This document shows positions 21,703-30,590 of a stretch of DNA of 41,634 nucleotides, one piece after another. The translations under genes were made by a program, and so were the position numbers. Source of the stretch: JAGVVZ01 sp964372465. GTDB lineage: Archaea; Aenigmatarchaeota; Aenigmatarchaeia; CG10238-14. The notes under the pieces are model-generated. The model saw only the letters and a list, made by a program, of their open reading frames with translations, did no database searches and was not told the DNA's origin. Each line of letters begins with the position of its first letter. Position 1 is the stretch's first letter. Where the stretch lies: the NCBI GenBank assembly GCA_964372465.1, contig CAYJRA010000005.1, positions 1 to 41,634 of the forward strand, read 5' to 3'.

Positions 21703-23196
21703 TTATATGTAACCAAGTTTTTTTGCTGCTCTAACAAGAGTGTTTGAAAAATTTAATTTTTTGGATTTTTTCATTAACTCATCTGATTTCTCTAAAATTT
21801 CAATGCTCATCTTAACTACATTTTCATTTTTTGGTAACAAACGGTATGGCATCTTAACCTTATTGATTATTAGAATCCCATTGTAATCGTATCTAAGAAA
21901 TGTCCTAGGGAAATATTTAATCAAGTCGGTTGATTTATATTCATCAAAATATCGTGTTTCTCTAAATGGAACTACAAATGGTTCTATTTCGCATCTAGTT
22001 TTCGGCATTTTATTAGCAAATTTTAGAGTCTCCTTAATATCTTTAGTTGTAGATGTAGGAAGACTTAGTATTAAATAGATGAATGGTTTTATCCCATGTT
22101 TTTCAATCCACTTAATTTTACTACTAATCTCTTTGAAATTCATTTCAGCCTGCCGACCACCTTTATCTATATCTTCTTTTAATAATCTTTGTGATAGTGA
22201 TTCTATACCAAGCAATAAATATCTGAAGCCCGATCTTTTCATAGCTTGTAGCATTTCTTCATCAAGAAGATCTATTCTTGCTTGACAAATAAACTTAATT
22301 GACTTGTTTATCTTGTTTACTTTCTTATTGGATTCAATCAAATTACAAAAGTCTAATACCCTTTTCTTGTTAATGTTAAAATCAGGATCCGCGATAAATA
22401 TTTCTCTAGATCCCAATTTAGATAGTTTTTGAATAGTTTTCATCACTTTATTTAGAGGTAAATTAATTACCTTTCTGCCGTAAAAAACATGGACAGAACA
22501 AAATTTGCATCTAAAAGGACAGCCAAAAGAAGTATATGTTGCCATTCTTTTATATCTTCTTATAAGTTCGTATGCTCGCCAATACCTATCCCAATCCTCT
22601 AAAATATATGCAGGCGCCGGTAAATTTTTCAGATGGTCTTCGTTTAATATGAATGGGGTATTTATGATATATTGTTCATCTAATTTTTTGTCAAAATATT
22701 TTACACAAAGACCTGGAATATTTTTGATTTTTTCTAAAACATCAGATTTGATTGGTTTTTTTAAATTAATTTTAGTTAGTTCCACAAACGGAATTTCCCC
22801 ATGGCCTCTTATTACGACATCCGCTACTGTATATTTTAATGTCTCTAATGGTTGCCACCAAGAAAAATATCCACCAAGTACTATTACAGCACTTGGTTGA
22901 ATACTAGATGCAACAAATGCGACTTGTGCATCTTGTTCAATTGTATATCCTGTTGTAGATATTCCTATGAAATCAAAATTTTCCTTTCTTAAGATTTCTG
23001 TTAATTCTAAAAGCCAATTTTTAGTACTATTCAAAGGGAAGTATCGCACTTCGTGACCAGCTTTTTCTAAAGACGATCTTATACTGAGCAAGCCTAGATG
23101 TGGATAATAATAAAATTTATTGAGAACGTAAACTTTATTCCGCAAATCTGATAACAATTTTGCCGGTTCAATTAAGAGAATTTTTTTCTTTTTCAT
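21703..23196 (-). CDS. B12-binding-type radical SAM protein
   Basis: A 497-residue protein in two parts. The N-terminal Rossmann-like domain resembles cobalamin-binding domains of this class (ILLIEPAK, YYPHLGLLSIRSSLEKAGHE, VIVLGGYFSW), although no D-x-H-x-x-G cobalamin motif is evident. The radical SAM barrel carries the cluster motif CPFRCKFC and the glycine strand FRYLLLGIESLS. Relatives act on lipids, tetrapyrroles and thioether or methylthio chemistry. The reaction here cannot be assigned. The start is taken at ATG 23196, where MKKKKILLIEP begins. It is convergent with S27e. Confidence 0.88.
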   Translation of the reverse strand: MKKKKILLIEPAKLLSDLRNKVYVLNKFYYYPHLGLLSIRSSLEKAGHEVRYFPLNSTKNWLLELTEILRKENFDFIGISTTGYTIEQDAQVAFVASSIQPSAVIVLGGYFSWWQPLETLKYTVADVVIRGHGEIPFVELTKINLKKPIKSDVLEKIKNIPGLCVKYFDKKLDEQYIINTPFILNEDHLKNLPAPAYILEDWDRYWRAYELIRRYKRMATYTSFGCPFRCKFCSVHVFYGRKVINLPLNKVMKTIQKLSKLGSREIFIADPDFNINKKRVLDFCNLIESNKKVNKINKSIKFICQARIDLLDEEMLQAMKRSGFRYLLLGIESLSQRLLKEDIDKGGRQAEMNFKEISSKIKWIEKHGIKPFIYLILSLPTSTTKDIKETLKFANKMPKTRCEIEPFVVPFRETRYFDEYKSTDLIKYFPRTFLRYDYNGILIINKVKMPYRLLPKNENVVKMSIEILEKSDELMKKSKKLNFSNTLVRAAKKLGYI

Positions 23197-23223
23197 TAAT
23201 ATAAACCTTATTTTGTTCCCCAA

Positions 23224-23441
23224 AAATAAATGAAGTTTTGCCTTTAAAAAACTCCAAGTGAAGTATACTTTAGAGATATGGTGACAGATGTGGTGAGATA
23301 GTACACAATATATTTTTTCTTATACTCTTTATATAGCCTGTATAATACCAACTTACAAGACTTAATCAATTGTTTGTTTTCTAGATTAAAATAAAAATGG
23401 GATATCATTGACACATCTCTTATGGAATTACCATTTATTAT
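23224..23441. other. Intergenic region without a recognised gene
   Basis: An AT-rich spacer between two minus-strand genes. It has no convincing ORF, no strong inverted repeat and no recognised RNA. Confidence 0.4.
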
Positions 23442-23786
23442 TTATTTTGTTTTGATATCATATGTATTTTTATCTCTTTTTACCAATTCTATTTCTTCGT
23501 TTTTTAAATGTTCCCCTTCAGCGGTACAAGCTTTCATTGTTGCGTAATATCTTGAATAGCCATATCTATCGGACCATAAAATATTAACAGAATCATCACT
23601 GAATCTTTCTTCTATTCTAAACGATAACTTATATCTCTCTTGTGCATACTGGGAGTCTGTTGGTTCACATTTATAGTCAGTGATAGTACTTTTAACAAAG
23701 GTTCGATAGATACACCCTTGTAAACCTAAATTCAATAAAAGGCTACCCGGTATTATAACTCTACTTATTAATTTTTTCCATTGCAT
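23442..23786 (-). CDS. Small secreted or lipid-anchored protein
   Basis: A 114-residue protein with an N-terminal hydrophobic segment, SRVIIPGSLLLNLGLQGC, that ends in a lipobox-like L-Q-G-C. The mature part is polar, with cysteines in DYKCE and KACTAEG. This Cys pair and its spacing recall the small membrane protein at 1796-2050. I infer an extracellular disulfide-bonded domain. Function unknown. Confidence 0.6.
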   Translation of the reverse strand: MQWKKLISRVIIPGSLLLNLGLQGCIYRTFVKSTITDYKCEPTDSQYAQERYKLSFRIEERFSDDSVNILWSDRYGYSRYYATMKACTAEGEHLKNEEIELVKRDKNTYDIKTK

Positions 23787-23867
23787 TTAATCACTCTTTA
23801 GTAATTAATATATCATAATTAGAAAACTTAAGTTTTTCCTCTATTTTGTCTTAATTTTTACGAAAGA

Positions 23868-23877
23868 TTTAAATAGT
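23868..23877 (+). promoter_or_regulatory. TATA-like box for the Lrp-type gene
   Basis: ATTTAAATAG is centred about 26 nt before ATG 23898, with the purine stretch ACGAAAG just upstream as a BRE-like element. It predicts a leaderless transcript. Confidence 0.55.
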
Positions 23878-23897
23878 TAGCCTAATAATTAAGATAT

Positions 23898-24380
23898 ATG
23901 AAGAAAAAAATCCAAGAAAAGTCGATAATTTTAGACGAAAAAGACAAGCAAATACTGAATATACTCCAGTTAAATGGCAGGGAAAAACTGACCGCAATAG
24001 CCAAAAGAGTTAGTTTATCGATAGATTCAGTAAATAACAGATTAAAACGAATGTCGGAAAATCAGGTGTTTTATCCCGGAATATTTATTGTTCCGGCAGC
24101 TGTTGGATATCCACTGACTGCCTCGGTTTATATAAAATTACACAACATAACGGATGAAGAATTTGATAGATTTGTTAATTACCTAAAGAATCATCCTCGA
24201 GTCACGTCTTTGATGTCTGTAATGGGTGATTATGATATGGCTTGTGTTTTAATGGCAAAGAATACTAATGAACTGGAAGAGATATCGAGGAAGATAAGAT
24301 TAGAATTCAGCAATTTGATATCTGATTGGAAAGCGCTTTTTGTAGTTAAAGTACATAAGTTTGAATATTACCAATTGTAA
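23898..24380 (+). CDS. Lrp/AsnC-family transcriptional regulator
   Basis: A 160-residue protein with an N-terminal HTH at about residues 13-60 (DEKDKQILNILQLNGREKLT, with recognition helix LSIDSVNNRLKRM). The C-terminal RAM/AsnC ligand domain carries VTSLMSVMGDYDMACVLMAK, the family pattern for the amino-acid-binding strand. Such proteins control amino-acid or central metabolism genes. The ICMT-like gene begins nine bases after its stop, so the two are likely cotranscribed. Confidence 0.92.
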   Translation: MKKKIQEKSIILDEKDKQILNILQLNGREKLTAIAKRVSLSIDSVNNRLKRMSENQVFYPGIFIVPAAVGYPLTASVYIKLHNITDEEFDRFVNYLKNHPRVTSLMSVMGDYDMACVLMAKNTNELEEISRKIRLEFSNLISDWKALFVVKVHKFEYYQL

Positions 24381-24389
24381 ATATAATAT

Positions 24390-24872
24390 ATGGACCCGAA
24401 ACTATTCAATTATCTTAAAACAATTGTTTGGTCGGGGATATTTTTAGGATTTTTCGGTCTATGGCTTGTTCCAAACATCGTTTATGGAGAGCCAATAAGT
24501 AACTTTATATTCCAATTTAATTTGGGCTCTTTGGTTTCTTTCCTTGGGTTATCACTTATAGTATATTGTGTCATTATTTTTATTGAGCGAGGAAATGGTA
24601 CACCATCACCGTTAGATCCACCCAAGAAACTTCAGATTATCGGACCATATAAATACACCAGAAATCCAATGTACGTCGGTTATTTGATATTTAACATTGG
24701 TCTATTTCTATCAACATGGAATATTAAATTTTTGGCCTTAGTATTGTTGTTTTTTGTTAGTTTTCATCTTTTTATAGTTCTATATGAAGAGATAAAACTG
24801 AAAAAACTGTTTGGACAAGAGTATGTTAGATATACACAGAAAGTCAAGAGATGGATACCCTTTGTTTTTTAG
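24390..24872 (+). CDS. Isoprenylcysteine carboxyl methyltransferase-like membrane protein
   Basis: A 160-residue protein with four to five membrane helices and the ICMT/phospholipid methyltransferase signature: GPYKYTRNPMYVGYLIF, then YEEIKLKKLFGQEYVRYTQK near the C-terminus, where the acidic and Arg residues bind SAM. Relatives methylate lipids, isoprenoid thiols or small metabolites at the membrane. The substrate is unknown. It directly follows the Lrp gene and overlaps the end of the convergent lipoprotein gene by four bases. Confidence 0.87.
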   Translation: MDPKLFNYLKTIVWSGIFLGFFGLWLVPNIVYGEPISNFIFQFNLGSLVSFLGLSLIVYCVIIFIERGNGTPSPLDPPKKLQIIGPYKYTRNPMYVGYLIFNIGLFLSTWNIKFLALVLLFFVSFHLFIVLYEEIKLKKLFGQEYVRYTQKVKRWIPFVF

Positions 24873-25534
24873 TTTAACATATTTCTTGATCGCAAGTAAT
24901 TACATAAATCAACTAGCACATTAAAATGGCTTGTGTCGGTTTCTTTTAATTGAGTAGTCTCTACACCGATTTCATTGTCACCATCATATGTTTTCATTCT
25001 TATTTCATTTCGCATTATTCCAAGAGTTATATCACAACTTCCCGGTTTTATATATTTTGATCCAAAATTTCTATATGTTCCGGGGTCGTCAGGAGAATTC
25101 CTTTCAATAATATAAATACGTGTATAATAAAATTTGCCAAATTGTTGTAAACCATAAGCATCGAATGGTGTAACATATTTTAATTTATCATCACCTTCTT
25201 GCGTTTGGCCCATAATTGCTATATAAGGTCCAGCAATGTAAGCAGATTTTTTAATTATTTTTGTTTTGTCACCCATTTTAACCTCTTCCTGAAGTAAACA
25301 TGTGTGTCCAACAGTTCCTTTATAATCTAACTTAGAGTATGCATACCCAGAATGGCAGGGAGACGGTGGCGGTGTTGGTGTAGGAGAACGAACAGCAGTA
25401 GGTGTTCTAAAAACAAAACGTGTTTTTGTGGGTGCTGGTGCAGGAGTGAGTGTTGGGTTTGTTGCACAAGCAGAAATGGCTATCATGAAAGATAAAAACG
25501 CAGTTGCCAAAGATAGTGATATATTTCTTATCAT
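24869..25534 (-). CDS. Secreted lipoprotein with Pro/Thr-rich linker
   Basis: A 221-residue protein. The signal peptide (about residues 1-22) ends in the lipobox I-S-A-C at residue 23, giving a lipid-modified Cys as in archaeal lipoproteins. A low-complexity Thr/Pro linker (about 27-58, TPTAVRSPTPTPPPSP) follows. The C-terminal domain contains Cys residues in SPCHSG, HTCLLQ, GSCDIT and VDLCNY, suggesting two disulfides. No enzyme motif is seen. A surface-exposed binding or stalk protein is inferred. Confidence 0.75.
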   Translation of the reverse strand: MIRNISLSLATAFLSFMIAISACATNPTLTPAPAPTKTRFVFRTPTAVRSPTPTPPPSPCHSGYAYSKLDYKGTVGHTCLLQEEVKMGDKTKIIKKSAYIAGPYIAIMGQTQEGDDKLKYVTPFDAYGLQQFGKFYYTRIYIIERNSPDDPGTYRNFGSKYIKPGSCDITLGIMRNEIRMKTYDGDNEIGVETTQLKETDTSHFNVLVDLCNYLRSRNMLN

Positions 25535-25679
25535 TTAGGTTAATTAATTACCAATTTTTAAAGTTTAAATATTCTTCTGACAATCAATTTCCAAGTGTTA
25601 GTGATGCCGTACCAAGGTACAAGCTAATTTCATTTGAGTTTTATTTAGTCCTGATTCTAGCGAGGTGTTTTAATGAAAA

Positions 25680-26015
25680 GTGATAACCGGGGTACAATTA
25701 ACTGTGGAGCAGCTGAATAAAATATGTTTAGCTTTGAATCACCCATTGAAACTAAGAATAATTGATTTAATTTTCAGAAAAGGCAGGAAATCAATAACAG
25801 ATGTAAGAAACGAGTTTAATATCAGTTATAGCACTGCTCATAAATATTTGAATCAATTAGAAAGCGCAAATATTCTTTACTCCATAACCAACTGGGAAAA
25901 CAATAGACTAAAGAAGATTTATTTCTTGAATGTGTTCATCATAGAAATCACTCCTGAAACAATTTCTGATATTATTAAACTACATATCACGAAACGCGAA
26001 GAAAATGTTAAGTAG
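25680..26015 (+). CDS. ArsR-type winged-helix regulator
   Basis: A 111-residue HTH protein: the NHPLKLRIIDLIFRKG helix, then ITDVRNEFNISYSTAHKYLN as helix-turn-helix, and a wing at NWENNRLKKIYFLN. The GTG start is used because it is the only one in frame. A stronger ribosome site and ATG lie seven bases upstream but one frame off (see findings). If a single A were absent, the protein would begin M-K-V-I-T-G. A small unassigned frame follows about 25 bp downstream. Confidence 0.82.
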   Translation: MITGVQLTVEQLNKICLALNHPLKLRIIDLIFRKGRKSITDVRNEFNISYSTAHKYLNQLESANILYSITNWENNRLKKIYFLNVFIIEITPETISDIIKLHITKREENVK

Positions 26016-26041
26016 ATTTTGCGTTATAGGAATAAAGGTGA

Positions 26042-26278
26042 TGCCGATATGGATGGTTTGATAATTTAAAGAAACGCTGGAACAAGGGATACGTAGGATT
26101 AGATCCGCATTTGGTTCCAATAATAGAAAAATTGTATACAGACGATAGAGTAAGAATAAGAAGCAAGAACGGAGAGTCTTATGTTGGTTATTTGTTTGAT
26201 CCCCGGTTGTTCACGGTTAAATACAGGGCATGTTTGGATAGGCCAGTACAAATACACATAGTCTGGATGGGGATTTAG
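26042..26278 (+). pseudogene. Small basic protein frame without a usable start
   Basis: The open frame encodes a coherent 78-codon sequence (WFDNLKKRWNKGYVGLDPHL, then VRIRSKNGESYVGYLFDP and a hydrophobic end, QIHIVWMGI). It opens after an in-frame TGA, with no ATG, GTG or TTG before codon 24. GGTGATG with ATGs at 26041 and 26049 sits just upstream, but both ATGs are out of frame and stop quickly. An indel near the start, or a rare start codon, would explain it. The central strands look like a small beta-barrel. It may form an operon with the ArsR-type gene. Confidence 0.4.
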
Positions 26279-26342
26279 GATCTATAGAGAAAATAGATAA
26301 GGCTCTTTAGCTTTATTATTTTGAATTACCAAAGGTTATTAT

Positions 26343-27818
26343 ATGTCAAAATTAGAGGAAATACAAAAAATCTGTCTGAATAGGGGCATGGTTTTCCCTA
26401 CGGCAGAGATTTATCCAACAATATCAGGATTTTGGGATTTCGGTCCAGTCGGAACTTTATTAAAAAGGAAATTTATTGATCACTGGCGAAAAACTTTCAT
26501 CAAGTCTTTGGATAATGTTTTTGAAATAGATGGTTCTACAGTACTTTCGGAAAAAGTATTGAAGGCATCTGGTCATGTCGACTCTTTCGTTGATCCGATA
26601 ACACAGTGCGACAAATGCAAAAGCCTGTTCAGGGCTGATCATATAATAGAAGAGAAGACTGAAAAATTTGTCGAGGGTAAATCGAATGAAGAATTGACAA
26701 AAATCATCAAAGATAATAAACTGGTATGTTCCAATTGCAAGGGAAAATTATCTGACGTCAGAGTATTTCATCTAATGCTTAAGACAGAGATAAGCTCTAC
26801 GGGTGGGCAAGTGGGATATTTGAGGCCTGAAAGTGCACAGAATGTTTTCACATCATTCCAGAGAGTTTTCCGATCAACCCGCGCTAAGTTGCCAATGGGT
26901 GTTGCCCAAATAGGACATGCATACAGGAATGAGATATCACCTCGACATTTTTTGATAAGAGTGAGAGAGTTCAATCAGATGGAAATAGAAATGTTTTTTG
27001 ATCCGAAAAATTCTACTTGTCCCTATTTCGATGAAGTGAAGGATAAAGAGATAATATTGTTCACTAGAGAAGATCAACAAAAGAAAGGCAAACCGATAAA
27101 AATCAAGGTTGCAGATGCACTGAAAAAGAAAATTCTTCCTAACGAATGGATGGCATTCTTCTTAGCAAAGGAATTTGAATTCTACAAATCACTTGGTATA
27201 CCAGAATCTGCGTTAAGATTTCGTCATATGTTGCCGGAAGAAACACCGCATTATAGTGGCGGAAATTTTGATTTGGAAATAGATTTTGAAGATGTTGGGT
27301 GGAAAGAAACGGTTGGGAATGCATACAGGACTGATTATGACTTGACTAAGCACTCGAAACATGCAAACACAGATTTATCTGTTGCCTTAGACGACGGAAG
27401 CAAAGTTATGCCGCATGTAGTTGAGCCTTCGTTTGGTGTTGAAAGGACAATTACTGGTATTTTGTTGCACAATTTTGTTGAAGATAAGCAGCGTGGATGG
27501 AATTGGTTCAAGTTTCCAGTTAGTTTAGCACCTTACATAGCAAGCATATTCCCACTAGTCAACAAAGATAAAATTCCGGAAAAGGCAAAGGAAATTTTTG
27601 AAACGTTGAAGAAGGATTTTGATGTTTTTTATGATGATTCAGGAAGCATTGGCAAAAGATATGCAAGAGCAGATGAGATAGGTACATTTTTCAATATCAC
27701 GGTTGATTATGATACTCTGAAAGACAACACAGTTACTATTAGAAACAGAGATACAACAAAACAAAACAGAATCAAAATTAGCGAACTAAAAGATTTTTTG
27801 AGAAAGAAATTAGTTTAA
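26343..27818 (+). CDS. glyS: Glycyl-tRNA synthetase (alpha2 type)
   Basis: A 491-residue class II synthetase of the archaeal/eukaryotic dimeric type. The N-terminal GMVFPTAEIYPTISGFWDFG leads into motif 1. A zinc-ribbon insertion (CDKC, then VCSNCKGKL) follows, then LRPESAQNVFTSFQRVF and motif 2 FRNE-like AYRNEISPRHFLIRVREFNQ. Next comes the glycine-specific GWKETVGNAYRTDYDL, motif 3 PSFGVERTITGIL, and a C-terminal anticodon domain ending in KDFLRKKLV. Length is slightly short for the family but no module is missing. The 3' end overlaps the convergent HAD gene by nine bases. Confidence 0.96.
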   Translation: MSKLEEIQKICLNRGMVFPTAEIYPTISGFWDFGPVGTLLKRKFIDHWRKTFIKSLDNVFEIDGSTVLSEKVLKASGHVDSFVDPITQCDKCKSLFRADHIIEEKTEKFVEGKSNEELTKIIKDNKLVCSNCKGKLSDVRVFHLMLKTEISSTGGQVGYLRPESAQNVFTSFQRVFRSTRAKLPMGVAQIGHAYRNEISPRHFLIRVREFNQMEIEMFFDPKNSTCPYFDEVKDKEIILFTREDQQKKGKPIKIKVADALKKKILPNEWMAFFLAKEFEFYKSLGIPESALRFRHMLPEETPHYSGGNFDLEIDFEDVGWKETVGNAYRTDYDLTKHSKHANTDLSVALDDGSKVMPHVVEPSFGVERTITGILLHNFVEDKQRGWNWFKFPVSLAPYIASIFPLVNKDKIPEKAKEIFETLKKDFDVFYDDSGSIGKRYARADEIGTFFNITVDYDTLKDNTVTIRNRDTTKQNRIKISELKDFLRKKLV

Positions 27819-28610
27819 ATGATTTTCAATTTCTTCTAAATTATTAATTACAGGTATTCCCAGAGTCATCATAAATCTGACTATTTCGTCCGGAGTTCTG
27901 AAACCATCAGAAGTTTCATTTCTTTTCAACAAACATCTCATTCCTAGTGTGTGTGGCTGCAGAACATCCATTGTTGTGTCTCCAATAACTAACATTTCTT
28001 CTGGCCTTAAATTGTGATCTTTCATTATTTGCTCCAGTTTTTCCCTATATCTTGGTCTGTTTGCATATACAGTTCTACCAGCAATTGTATAGCTTATACC
28101 GTCAGGAGTTACCACCCATTTCTGCGCATCCACATATGCAGGAATATCTAGACCTGTTTCAGAGTTTACAAAATCAATTTTATCCGGTTTTTTGCTGTTT
28201 GTAATTATGAACTGTCTTATGCCTCTTCCATTCAATTTAATTATTGTTTCTCTGGTCATAGGAGTTAGTCTGTAATCCCAGCTACTTATCATATTATAAA
28301 GATTTAGGAATACAGAAGCGTAATCTTCTACTGTTTCTTTGGCATGTGTATTAATGTATCCAATAACACTTCTCCATAGCGCAAAAGAATCTTCACAGAG
28401 CATAACAACATTTCCATGATCTGTCCATGCATATTCTCCTATATTTTCTATTGCATACCTTTTCCCAGTTTCGATTATTTCTCTCGTTTCTTCATCGGAT
28501 CTGTATCCAGCTTTTTTTGCATATTCTATCACACGGAGATGCATTATATCGGAAAACCCGTCCAGAAGAATTAACGTACCATCCATATCATAAACTACGC
28601 ATTCTATCAT
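27810..28610 (-). CDS. HAD-superfamily phosphatase-like hydrolase
   Basis: A 266-residue protein with all four HAD motifs: DMDGTL (nucleophile D8, acid D10) at the N-terminus, ITNSKKPDK for the Ser/Thr motif, a Lys in a later loop (NRPRYREKL), and MLVIGDTTMDVLQPHTLGM for the acidic motif. The cap between motifs I and II is helical (C1-type), as in phosphoglycolate phosphatases. Substrate cannot be read from sequence. It is the last gene of the minus-strand run beginning at L10e. Confidence 0.88.
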   Translation of the reverse strand: MIECVVYDMDGTLILLDGFSDIMHLRVIEYAKKAGYRSDEETREIIETGKRYAIENIGEYAWTDHGNVVMLCEDSFALWRSVIGYINTHAKETVEDYASVFLNLYNMISSWDYRLTPMTRETIIKLNGRGIRQFIITNSKKPDKIDFVNSETGLDIPAYVDAQKWVVTPDGISYTIAGRTVYANRPRYREKLEQIMKDHNLRPEEMLVIGDTTMDVLQPHTLGMRCLLKRNETSDGFRTPDEIVRFMMTLGIPVINNLEEIENHLN

Positions 28611-28673
28611 GAGAATTGTTTAAAATTTAAATTATTTATCCTGGTAATCCCCAACTTTAGAAAACATTTCTAG

Positions 28674-29852
28674 CTATTTTCTCCCAAAGATTATATAAAG
28701 AGAAAAGATTATCACAGGTGCTAATATAACCATGAATATCAACAGCGGCACTGTCATATCTATATTTGATGGGGATCCCGGGCATGACTTTTTGCATGTA
28801 TTGTCGCCGCAGCAAAAACTTCCTTCATCACACCGCTTTGTTTTATATTCCTCTGATTCCGGGCAGCACTCGTGAAGGCATTGTTGCTTTATTTTTATCG
28901 TTGCAGGCAACGGACAAGCCTTTGGAGCATATTCGCAGCATGTCAACCCAGCTTCACAACCTTTTGCTCCATGGGAAACACCACTAAAACAGGCTGGGGG
29001 AACAGTATCATCCTCACAAGAAGATCTACATTCATACAGACATCCGAATCTAAATATTGTTGTGCTGGTTGGTTTTGTTGTCTTAGTATTGCTGTCAATA
29101 ATAAAAATTGTTTCTTCTGAAGATCGATTTCCATTACAATCTACAACTACTTTAACATCATCAGTAGTAGGTGAGCCACACTTATCCCAATACATGACAA
29201 CTTCTGAACCGTTGATTTCAAAAGAACATAGAATATCATTTGGGTCTTTTTTGTATACAAGAAAGTCTCCGTTAGTGCAACTTCCAGCCAATTCACATTT
29301 ACATACACCAGATATATTGCATACCCAATCAGTCGCTCCCGATTTACATGTTGTTATTGATATAAAAGCAGTATTTTGAGTATTTTGTGTAGTTACAGTT
29401 GTACAATTTTTACACACACCGCCGTTCGATGTTGGATCACAACCACATGGACAAATCTTGGGATCTAAATAATACTGATAGCAATATGGTTGTTCAGTAC
29501 CAGAATCAGTTGCGGCATATGGATTATATGGCAATTCAGAAGCCACGTTAATTATCTTGCTTCTAACTCCGATATCGGGATTGAAACACACGGTATTTAT
29601 GATTACTTCTCCGGTGCCTTTGGTTTTTATATTAACATTATAGTCATTTGTTATCAACGGCAAACTTAATGGAATGCCTTTATTATTGGTTATAATCCAT
29701 AAAACATCCTTGCAGTCTACGATTGAGCAAGTGACACTCTCTCCTGCTACAATATTTTGTCTTTGGCAAGATATGTAGATTTCAGCAAAAACTATTGGTA
29801 CGAAAAGAAAAATAGAAAACATTAGGGTTAGTGTGCTTTTGCTAAACATCAT
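28674..29852 (-). CDS. Cysteine-rich, membrane-anchored surface protein
   Basis: A 392-residue protein with an N-terminal signal peptide (about 1-23, LTLMFSIFLFVPIVFA) and a single C-terminal transmembrane helix before FGRK. The extracellular part contains 34 cysteines. Residues 25-110 look like an Ig-type beta domain with few cysteines. The rest is packed with C-P-C-G-C, C-K-C and two similar C-terminal modules, each with spaced Cys, C-C pairs and G-x-x-C-C (GLTCCEYAPKAC; GSFCCGDNTCKKSC). Extensive disulfide bonding is implied. It may be an S-layer or host-contact protein, which is inference. Confidence 0.8.
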   Translation of the reverse strand: MMFSKSTLTLMFSIFLFVPIVFAEIYISCQRQNIVAGESVTCSIVDCKDVLWIITNNKGIPLSLPLITNDYNVNIKTKGTGEVIINTVCFNPDIGVRSKIINVASELPYNPYAATDSGTEQPYCYQYYLDPKICPCGCDPTSNGGVCKNCTTVTTQNTQNTAFISITTCKSGATDWVCNISGVCKCELAGSCTNGDFLVYKKDPNDILCSFEINGSEVVMYWDKCGSPTTDDVKVVVDCNGNRSSEETIFIIDSNTKTTKPTSTTIFRFGCLYECRSSCEDDTVPPACFSGVSHGAKGCEAGLTCCEYAPKACPLPATIKIKQQCLHECCPESEEYKTKRCDEGSFCCGDNTCKKSCPGSPSNIDMTVPLLIFMVILAPVIIFSLYIIFGRK

Positions 29853-29893
29853 AATATATTATTTGTATGTATTTTTTAAATATCAATTAGCAT

Positions 29894-30553
29894 TCATTCC
29901 TCTTTCTTTACATTTTTTCTCTCCTCGACACTTTCTTTGATGTCATGGAGCAGTCCCAATGCCTCTGTTACCATTTTTTCTGCGTTTACATTGACTTTGT
30001 AATCCACCTCGGATCTCATCTCACTTCTTTCTGTTATTCTGTTTTGGGATATCAGAATAAATGTAGAGAGGAATATTGCTTCGAGTGAGACTATCATAGT
30101 CAACAACCCGAAGGGAAAGGGGTCAAAAGGCTTCATATTTGTCATATTCATGTTAATTAAAACCCAGATGCCAAACCAGATTATGTGAACATAAACAAAG
30201 CTCATGCTGCCAACAACCTGGGTGATAGTATCTGCAAATTTTTCAATAAACGTTGATTCTCTTTCAAATTCAATATTGGGGTTTTTTGTTATGAAATTAA
30301 CATTTTCCGGCCTCTTGACCCATTTGTTTTTGATATTTTTTGCATAACACACATCGCATGCAGGCAGTCGTTCTCCGGTTATAACAGCTATTAAATCACC
30401 GCATGTTGTACATTCGAAAAGCCCGTTTTCTTCCACCCTTTCTCCTATGTGGTGTTTTTTGGACAGCGGTTTTTTGATATCGTTGTATTTTTTAAATCCT
30501 GTAGAGAATATTTCACCAGCAAATCTCTTCAAGTCTTGAATTTCTTTTTTCAT
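29894..30553 (-). CDS. DUF1003-family membrane protein with zinc ribbon
   Basis: A 219-residue protein. The N-terminal soluble part carries a Cys4 ribbon (FECTTCGDLIAV with ACDVC). The C-terminal part is the DUF1003 core: FADTITQVVGSMSFVYVHII, a first membrane helix through WVLINM, the loop NMKPFDPFPFG, a second helix (LLTMIVSLEAIFLSTFILIS), QNR, and a final cytoplasmic coiled helix. The family is widespread and uncharacterised. The ribbon is a common N-terminal companion. Confidence 0.88.
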   Translation of the reverse strand: MKKEIQDLKRFAGEIFSTGFKKYNDIKKPLSKKHHIGERVEENGLFECTTCGDLIAVITGERLPACDVCYAKNIKNKWVKRPENVNFITKNPNIEFERESTFIEKFADTITQVVGSMSFVYVHIIWFGIWVLINMNMTNMKPFDPFPFGLLTMIVSLEAIFLSTFILISQNRITERSEMRSEVDYKVNVNAEKMVTEALGLLHDIKESVEERKNVKKEE

Positions 30554-30590
30554 GATGAATAATTATCCTTTCAGAAATAAATTACTTACT

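Noticed and set aside
29062..29379. Plus-strand 105-codon ORF within the cysteine-rich gene
   Set aside because: It is antisense to a protein with clear signal peptide and membrane anchor and has no recognisable motif.
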